Source: Acidobacteriaceae bacterium (GTDB lineage Bacteria > Acidobacteriota > Terriglobia > Terriglobales > Acidobacteriaceae). From it: a DNA stretch of 64,000 nucleotides. Position 1 is the first letter of the stretch, and each line of letters begins with the position of its first letter. The translations under genes and the position numbers were made by a program. Location of the stretch: assembly GCA_003138515.1 (NCBI GenBank), contig PLGG01000047.1:33009-97008 (forward strand). The letters are read 5' to 3'. Shown piece by piece: positions 58,616 through 64,000 of the stretch. The notes under the pieces are model-generated. The model saw only the letters and a program-made list of their open reading frames with translations, did no database searches and was not told where the DNA came from.

Positions 58616-61294
58616 CTACCCCGGCGTCCGCACCTCGCTCGACGTGCCTCCCGCCGCGGGTATGTAGCACTTCGTCGTGTAATCCATCACCATGCGGTCG
58701 GCGTTGAACCGCCATCCCAGCGTCCGGATCGTCCGCTTCATGCGCTTGATCCAGCCACGCGGCAGGCCGTCGCGATCGCGCTGGTAGTAAAGCGGAATCA
58801 CCTCGTCAATCAGCGCGCGGTAAAGCGCCTCGCCGTCGCGGCTGTCGTGAACGTCCATATTGGAGTGCGTTCTGCCAGTCCCGATGGCGAAGCCATTCAG
58901 CCCGTCGTAAGCTTCCGCCCACCAGCCATCCAAAACCGAGAGATTCAACCCGCCGTTCAAAACCACCTTCATGCCGCTTGTCCCCGAAGCCTCCAGCGGC
59001 CGCCGCGGATTGTTCAGCCACACGTCGACTCCCTGTACCAGATGCCGGCCAACGTTGATGTCGTAGTCCTCAATAAAGACGAACTTGTCGCCAAAGTCAG
59101 CGTGGCGCATCATCTGCGCAATCTGCTGCAGCACTTTCTTGCCTGGCTCGTCGTGCGGATGCGCCTTGCCGGCAAAGACGAATTGCACCGGGCGCTTGGC
59201 ATCGTTCACCATCGCGGCCAGCCTTTCCAAATCCTTTAGCAAAAGGTTGGCGCGCTTGTAGGTGGCAAAGCGGCGCGCGAATCCAATCGTCAAGGCATCG
59301 GGTGAGAGCACCTTGTCCAGCCGCTTCAAAGCCTCAGCCGGTTCGCTGCGGCGCTCGGCCTGCTCGTGCGCGCGGCGCCGCAGGAAATTGAAGAGCTGCC
59401 CTTTCAGGCTGAGGTGGGTCTCCCACAGTTCGCCGTCGTCAACACTCTCGATGGCCGACCAGGTGTGCGCCGCTCCGCTTTGGCGCTGCCAGCCCACCCC
59501 GAGATGGCGATCGTACAGCCTCCGCATCTGCGGCGCCAGCCACGACGGCACGTGCACGCCATTGGTTACGTGGCCGATCGGCACCGCGTCCTCGGGACCG
59601 TCGGGGTACAGGCCTCGCCACATGGCCCGCGAAACGTCGCCGTGCAGCGAACTGACGGCATTCACGCGCCGCGCCAGCTTCAGGCCCAGCACTGTCATGC
59701 AAAAAGTTTCCTGGCTGTCGGTGGGATGTTCGCGGCCAAAGCCCATCAGGTTTTCGTGCGAAATGCCCAGCTCATCGCGCAGCGGCCCCAGGTGCTCTTC
59801 GATCAGGTCGGGACTGAAGCGGTCGTGTCCCGCGGGCACCGGCGTGTGCGTGGTAAAGATCACCTCGCGCGGAATCTGGCGGGCAGCGGAGTAGAAGTCT
59901 AGCCCCTCCTCCTCCATGCGGCTGCGAATGGCCTCGAAGACCGCGAATCCGCTGTGGCCTTCGTTCAGATGAAGGACACCCGGCGTGACGCCCATGGCTT
60001 TCAGCGCGCGAAAGCCGCCCACGCCCAGCAGCAGCTCCTGACGGATGCGCGTGCGCGCGTCGCCGCCATAGAGGCGCGAGGTCGTCTCCAGATCCTCGGG
60101 CGCGTTGCCGGCCACGTTCGAGTCAAGCAGCAGCAGATCGCAGCGGCCCACCTTCGCACGCCACACTTTGGCGCGAATCGAGCTGCCGCGCGTGGCAATC
60201 TCCACCACCACGGGCTCGCCGTTCGCGCCGATGGCCTGCTGCATCGGCAGTTGATTCACATCCGTCTGCAGATACTCTTCGCGTTGCCATCCGGTTCCGT
60301 CCAGCCGCTGCAAAAAGTAGCCCTGCCCGTAGAAGAGCCCAACCCCGATCAGAGGAATGTCCAGGTCCGATGCGCTCTTGATGTGGTCGCCCGCCAGCAC
60401 GCCCAGGCCCCCGGAGTAGATCGGCAGCGATTCATGCAGGCCGAACTCGGCGGAAAAATACCCCACTGGCCTCGGCCGCAGCACGCCTGCATGGCTGGCG
60501 CCCCAGGTGCGGTCATCGCGCAGGTACTCCTGCTGGCGCCGGTAGGCGTAATTGATGCGGCTATGCAGCACCAATTCAGTGGCCCTCCGCTCGATCTCCG
60601 CCAGCGGCATTTCGTTCAACAACGCGATCGGATTCTGATTGAGCTGTCGCCAGCGCGTGGGATTCAGGTCGCGAAACAGGCTGACGCACTCGTTGTCCCA
60701 GCTCCACCACACGTTGCGCGCCAGTTCCCAGAGCTTCTCCTGCGCGGGCGCAACAAACCGGTCGAGCGTCCGCGCCTCGCTCACCACGGGCGCAACCTGG
60801 GCCGCCGCCTCCACCAGCATGCGAATTTCATCGTCGCGAAAGATTCTCGGGTCCTTGGTCTGCACCACCAGCACGCCCTGCAGAACGCCGCGGTCGATCA
60901 AAGGCACGCCGAGAAAGGAGTGGTACTCCTCTTCGCCCGATTCCTTGAAGTATTTGTAGCGTGGATGTTCGCGCGCGTCGGGCACTGCCACTGGAACCAA
61001 TTGTTCGGCGACCAGGCCGGAAAGGCCTTCGTGCAGGGGCATGCGCAATGTGCCGATCGATCGCGGGTGAAGGCCCAGCGTAGCGGCGAGCACCAGATTC
61101 GACCGGTCCGGCTCCAGCAGGTAGGCCGAGCACACGTCGGTCCTGAACCGCGTGGCGATCAGGGCCACCACGTTCATCAGCGTGTCGGCCGGCTTGCCCT
61201 CCTGCTCCGCCAGGTTGGTGATCTCCTCCAGCGTCAAAACCAGATTGGCATCAGTGGATTCGCTGGCGTCAGTAGGTTCGCTGATTGGGGTCAT
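58616..61294 (-). CDS. glgP: GAF-domain alpha-glucan phosphorylase
   Basis: PLP-dependent GT35 phosphorylase that removes glucose-1-phosphate from glycogen-type glucans. It carries an N-terminal GAF domain at about 20-180 (NVVALIATRFRTDVCSAYLLEPDRS, GLSGLVAEQLVPVAVPDAREHP, SFLGVPLIDRGVLQGVLVVQTK). The phosphorylase domain includes YFSAEFGLHESLPIYSGGLGVLAGDHIKS, GFARRFATYKRANLLLKDLERL and EASGTSGMKVVLNGGLNLSVLDGWWAE with the PLP Lys776. A regulatory GAF fused to this enzyme is unusual and suggests small-molecule control. Total 892 residues. Confidence 0.94.
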   Translation of the reverse strand: MTPISEPTDASESTDANLVLTLEEITNLAEQEGKPADTLMNVVALIATRFRTDVCSAYLLEPDRSNLVLAATLGLHPRSIGTLRMPLHEGLSGLVAEQLVPVAVPDAREHPRYKYFKESGEEEYHSFLGVPLIDRGVLQGVLVVQTKDPRIFRDDEIRMLVEAAAQVAPVVSEARTLDRFVAPAQEKLWELARNVWWSWDNECVSLFRDLNPTRWRQLNQNPIALLNEMPLAEIERRATELVLHSRINYAYRRQQEYLRDDRTWGASHAGVLRPRPVGYFSAEFGLHESLPIYSGGLGVLAGDHIKSASDLDIPLIGVGLFYGQGYFLQRLDGTGWQREEYLQTDVNQLPMQQAIGANGEPVVVEIATRGSSIRAKVWRAKVGRCDLLLLDSNVAGNAPEDLETTSRLYGGDARTRIRQELLLGVGGFRALKAMGVTPGVLHLNEGHSGFAVFEAIRSRMEEEGLDFYSAARQIPREVIFTTHTPVPAGHDRFSPDLIEEHLGPLRDELGISHENLMGFGREHPTDSQETFCMTVLGLKLARRVNAVSSLHGDVSRAMWRGLYPDGPEDAVPIGHVTNGVHVPSWLAPQMRRLYDRHLGVGWQRQSGAAHTWSAIESVDDGELWETHLSLKGQLFNFLRRRAHEQAERRSEPAEALKRLDKVLSPDALTIGFARRFATYKRANLLLKDLERLAAMVNDAKRPVQFVFAGKAHPHDEPGKKVLQQIAQMMRHADFGDKFVFIEDYDINVGRHLVQGVDVWLNNPRRPLEASGTSGMKVVLNGGLNLSVLDGWWAEAYDGLNGFAIGTGRTHSNMDVHDSRDGEALYRALIDEVIPLYYQRDRDGLPRGWIKRMKRTIRTLGWRFNADRMVMDYTTKCYIPAAGGTSSEVRTPG

Positions 61295-61646
61295 CGAATG
61301 CGTACACCTCGAATATGGAGATGGAAAGCTCGTGCCCCGCGCGGCGACCCAATTTGAAAAGCGAAAAACCGCGGGCCGAAGACACGAGGTGGAAACCGAG
61401 GCAACAAACTATTTGGACTTAGGGGAAATCCCGCGAATTGATTCTGCGGGATTGATTCGACAATACCATACGAGCCGGTGTGAGGCAGCGCCGGACAGAT
61501 GGCAAACGTTGCCTTCGCCATTGCATTATTGTTGGGCGAAAAGCGTGGCTGGCAACGAGAGAAGCGGAAACCTGCCGAATCTTGCGACCGCGCCACGCAT
61601 GGGCCGCCGCTCACGATGGAAGCAGCAACCCAGGAATCGATCCTCA
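61295..61646. other. Intergenic region upstream of glgP
   Basis: About 350 bases without a convincing gene. It contains a hairpin AATCCCGC/GCGGGATT (61427-61434 with 61446-61453, 11-base loop) and an AT-richer central stretch. Probably the promoter of the glgP transcript and the 3' end of the nitroreductase. Confidence 0.45.
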
Positions 61647-62534
61647 TCATCCCTTCGTGGCTTCCACAAATCCCGAGCGCTTTAGAATGCGAAGAATCTG
61701 CGATTCCTCTCCCGCGTTTCTGGTCGCCCACTCCTTGAAGTACCAGTCCAGGTAGTGCTTGTACCCCTTGGCGCCCCAGCCGTCGCCGAGAGCAAGATGT
61801 TCCGCGGGCCGATCGTACTTCTGAATCAGCTCCCCGACTTCGGCCTCGGTCAGATGATGGTAGTTGTCGTCGTGAACGACTCCTGTCCCCGTTAAGCGGC
61901 CCATCATGAACGGCGGTTCGGCCGTGGGATACCCCAACACAAGAGCGACGACCGGGAAGCAGTGCATTTCGGGAAGGTCGAGCAGCGTCCAGAGCCGCGT
62001 CATATCGTCCCTGTGGATACCATTGGTGAGAAGCGAGTCGATTCCCATCGACTTGGCGGCGATGACGGCCGTCTGTGCAGCGAGCACGGTGTTGGTTGAC
62101 GCCGTGACGAAGAATTCCATATTGCCTGGGTCGAATGGTTGTCCCAGGGCGTGAGCTTCGGCTTTCATGCGGTTGTAGTCGGCGCAGAACACCAGGAGGC
62201 AGCTTCCAGAGTATCCGCAGATCTGCGCCATCTTTTTGCGGTCCTTCACCGCGATGATTGCGTAACTCTGATTGTTTGCAGCGTTGGCGGCGCGGACACA
62301 GGCCCCAAGAATCGCTTGCAGTGCGGCGTCAGGTATTGTGCGATCCGTGAAGTTGCCATGAATGCTTCGTAGCGAGTGGATCGTCTTGAGCGTGGGGTTT
62401 TGCAAGAGATCGGCCGGAGCTGCCGGCTTCCGATCGTTTTGCCCTGCGTGCGCCGGTCGAGTCTCGGAAAGCAGAATCGCGCCGCTCCCCAGGATGGTTG
62501 CCGTTTTCAGAAATTCACGTCGACGAGACTTCAC
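61647..62534 (-). CDS. TAT-exported nitroreductase-family protein
   Basis: The 295-residue protein begins with a twin-arginine motif (MKSRRREFLKTATILGSG) and a signal ending PAHAGQN. A nitroreductase fold follows: TIHSLRSIHGNFTDRTIPDAALQAILGACVRAANAANNQSYAIIAVKDRKKM, and ALVLGYPTAEPPFM near the flavin-binding part. It should bind FMN, exported folded. The physiological substrate is unknown. It is transcribed in the same direction as, and downstream of, the small membrane-protein gene. Confidence 0.9.
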   Translation of the reverse strand: MKSRRREFLKTATILGSGAILLSETRPAHAGQNDRKPAAPADLLQNPTLKTIHSLRSIHGNFTDRTIPDAALQAILGACVRAANAANNQSYAIIAVKDRKKMAQICGYSGSCLLVFCADYNRMKAEAHALGQPFDPGNMEFFVTASTNTVLAAQTAVIAAKSMGIDSLLTNGIHRDDMTRLWTLLDLPEMHCFPVVALVLGYPTAEPPFMMGRLTGTGVVHDDNYHHLTEAEVGELIQKYDRPAEHLALGDGWGAKGYKHYLDWYFKEWATRNAGEESQILRILKRSGFVEATKG

Positions 62535-62647
62535 AGAAACACTCCTTTCAGTTTCGTTGGTCTACGAGAACTACCCCGGAATACGAGTTTCGAGGCTCAT
62601 CGGTTTCACTGGGCGCAGCGCCGGCCGAAACTGCCCTCACTCGCGTT

Positions 62648-63025
62648 CTAAGCCTTTGCCAGCCGCGCCGCCATCACCGCGAACACCGGGTACGTCAAGT
62701 ACACCAGCCCGACCTCCGAGTAGTAGCCCAGCGGCGTCAGCTTCATCGGCCCGTAAGCAAACATCGGGTAATCGCAGACGAGGTTGTTGACAAGCCAAAC
62801 CGCTCCTACCAGCGCGGCCTCCCGAATCGAAACCGTCCGCTTGCGGAAGTACCAGGCCAGCAATAAGCCCGCAGTCATCAGAACCGCCAGGTACATCAGC
62901 GTGCTGAACAGCGGCGCATTCGATTTCTTCAACGGAAACAGGACGAATCCGGCAACGAATGGGATAAACCAGCTCAGGAGTCCGAACAGAATTGCGCGTA
63001 CCACGGCGCGTGTTTGGGCGCTCAT
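62648..63025 (-). CDS. Hypothetical four-helix membrane protein
   Basis: From the ATG at 63025 (GAGGTG upstream) the protein has about 125 residues with four hydrophobic segments (about 10-30, 39-59, 71-85 and 100-120). It has a Trp/Pro-containing loop and conserved-looking DYPMFAYGP. No family is recognised. It is divergent from the PP2C phosphatase gene. Confidence 0.68.
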   Translation of the reverse strand: MSAQTRAVVRAILFGLLSWFIPFVAGFVLFPLKKSNAPLFSTLMYLAVLMTAGLLLAWYFRKRTVSIREAALVGAVWLVNNLVCDYPMFAYGPMKLTPLGYYSEVGLVYLTYPVFAVMAARLAKA

Positions 63026-63128
63026 AACCACCTCAGAGTGCTCTGGGATTTTATGGCATCAATCTTAAGTCGCTTCTGGCCGCAGGAGTAGTCCCGCCGT
63101 GCTAAATTGAGATTCCACGGGGGTCGCA

Positions 63129-64000
63129 ATGGCACTGGATGCTCAGCTTGCCGCGGGCGGCGAAACGATCGAGTTGCAGCAGCAGGTTTTCCGGCTGCAA
63201 GCGTTGCTTGAAGCCTCGCGCCAGGTGCATTCGACGATCCGCGAGGACGAGGTCCTCGAGTCCGTCCTGCGCATCGTGGTGCGCGAGCTGGAGATGGCCG
63301 GCGCCGCTTTCCCCGGAACCGGCCTGGCGTACGGCGCGATGCCGAAAAACGCAACTGGCGCCGACGCTGAGCAACTCCTCATCTATCCGCTTGCCGACCG
63401 CGACGGCCGAAAAATGACCGAGCTCGTCGTGGCGTCTCCGGGTGCGCGCGAGCTTTCGCTCTCTGAGGCCGACTTCCTCGAAGGCTTGGCGTTGCAAGCT
63501 GCCGTGGCACTTGAAAACGCGCGCAATCACAAGCGCAACGTCGAGTTCGCGCGCTTGCAGCAGGATCTCGACGCGGCGCGGCAGATTCAACGCTCGCTGC
63601 TCCCGCAGCAGCTGCCCGAGATTCCCGGTTACTCCATCGCCTTCCGCTCCGATACCTGCTACGAGGTGGGCGGCGACTATCTCGATATCGTCGGACAGCC
63701 TGACGGCAGCCTGCTCATCGCTGTGGCCGACGTGGCCGGCAAGGGGCTGGCCTCGGCCATCATGTCCACCAGCTTTCGCGCGGCTTTTCGCGGCATGGCG
63801 CTCACAGGCCCGCCGCTCGACGAGCTGGCCACGCGCATGAACCAGCACCACTGGGCCGAAGGCGAGGAGGCGCGCAGGCGCTATGTCACGGCAATTTTTC
63901 TCCGGCTGCATCCCCAAGCGGGCCAAATTGAGGTGGTGAACGCCGGTCACAATCCCGGATTTCTCGTCGCGCCGGGCTCGCCGCCGATCCAGTTTGACGC
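63129..64000 (+). CDS. GAF/PP2C serine phosphatase (RsbU-like), 3' end cut by window edge
   Basis: The frame from the ATG at 63129 is open to base 64000 (290 codons seen). A GAF-like sensor comes first (about 25-135: LLEASRQVHSTIREDEVLESVLRIVV, LLIYPLADRDGRKMTELVV). A coiled linker (RLQQDLDAARQIQRSLLPQQLPEIPGYSIAF) is typical of RsbU/SpoIIE phosphatases. The PP2C domain then begins (YEVGGDYLDIVGQPDGSLLIAVADVAGKGLASAIMSTSF) with the metal-binding Asp residues. It probably dephosphorylates an anti-sigma antagonist. The C-terminus lies beyond the window. Confidence 0.92.
   Translation, partial: MALDAQLAAGGETIELQQQVFRLQALLEASRQVHSTIREDEVLESVLRIVVRELEMAGAAFPGTGLAYGAMPKNATGADAEQLLIYPLADRDGRKMTELVVASPGARELSLSEADFLEGLALQAAVALENARNHKRNVEFARLQQDLDAARQIQRSLLPQQLPEIPGYSIAFRSDTCYEVGGDYLDIVGQPDGSLLIAVADVAGKGLASAIMSTSFRAAFRGMALTGPPLDELATRMNQHHWAEGEEARRRYVTAIFLRLHPQAGQIEVVNAGHNPGFLVAPGSPPIQFD

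Noticed and set aside
59954..61357. A 467-codon plus frame opposite glgP
   Set aside because: A shadow frame full of His, Gln and Arg; the minus frame gives the GAF-phosphorylase.

Overview
The window looks like chromosomal DNA of an Acidobacteriota species (class Terriglobia). It is GC-rich and densely coded on both strands. Two secreted proteins carry the 'acidobacterial VWFA-related' domain, and there are Ig-like and DUF3857/transglutaminase secreted proteins and plant-polysaccharide enzymes (GH1, GH67), as is common in soil members of this phylum. No rRNA, complete insertion sequence, prophage or CRISPR array is visible. One tRNA (Gln, TTG) is present.

Layout. 1-1.9 kb: membrane proteins, including a GT39-like glycosyltransferase cut by the left edge. 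2.1-7.7 kb: housekeeping block on the + strand (ispE, tRNA-Gln, prs, rplY/ctc, pth, rpsF, rpsR, rplI). 7.7-14.8 kb (- strand): MerR regulator, old-yellow-enzyme reductase, three related DUF3857-type exported proteins (one catalytically degenerate, one a deletion remnant), and Maf. 14.9-25.7 kb: msrA, a CDP-alcohol phosphatidyltransferase, greA, ruvX, mltG with a lipoprotein, an ICMT-like methyltransferase, HU, DUF2461, a TAT-exported GH1 protein and ruvA. 25.7-33.9 kb: kbl and tdh (threonine to glycine plus acetyl-CoA) around a pabBC fusion and an Ig-like protein, then a GH67 alpha-glucuronidase. 33.9-45 kb: tandem PilZ protein, rhodanese, GNAT, an M1-like metallopeptidase, PIN/TRAM protein, stand-alone response regulator and PhzF. 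44-51.5 kb: two VWFA proteins, TatA, thioredoxin-like protein, NUDIX hydrolase and an nfnA/nfnB-type pair split by a small AT-richer gene. 51.6-58.5 kb: eroded vapBC, a lone flagellin with its own sigma-28 promoter, a sugar MFS transporter, mtnA, and intact vapBC and parDE modules facing each other. 58.6-64 kb: GAF-alpha-glucan phosphorylase, nitroreductase, small membrane protein and a GAF/PP2C phosphatase cut by the right edge.

The most unusual signals are (i) a dispersed family of degenerate tandem repeats with a strict 7-base period. They sit immediately 3' of genes, often as inverted arms around a short core, and sometimes supply the stop codon; (ii) a 173-codon AT-richer gene wedged between nfnA and nfnB and bounded by a perfect 9-base direct repeat; (iii) a GH1 protein whose catalytic acid/base Glu is Met; (iv) a GAF-glucan phosphorylase fusion; and (v) a vapC stub next to an intact antitoxin. 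Start codons were chosen by hand from Shine-Dalgarno-like sequences and family length, so several are provisional.
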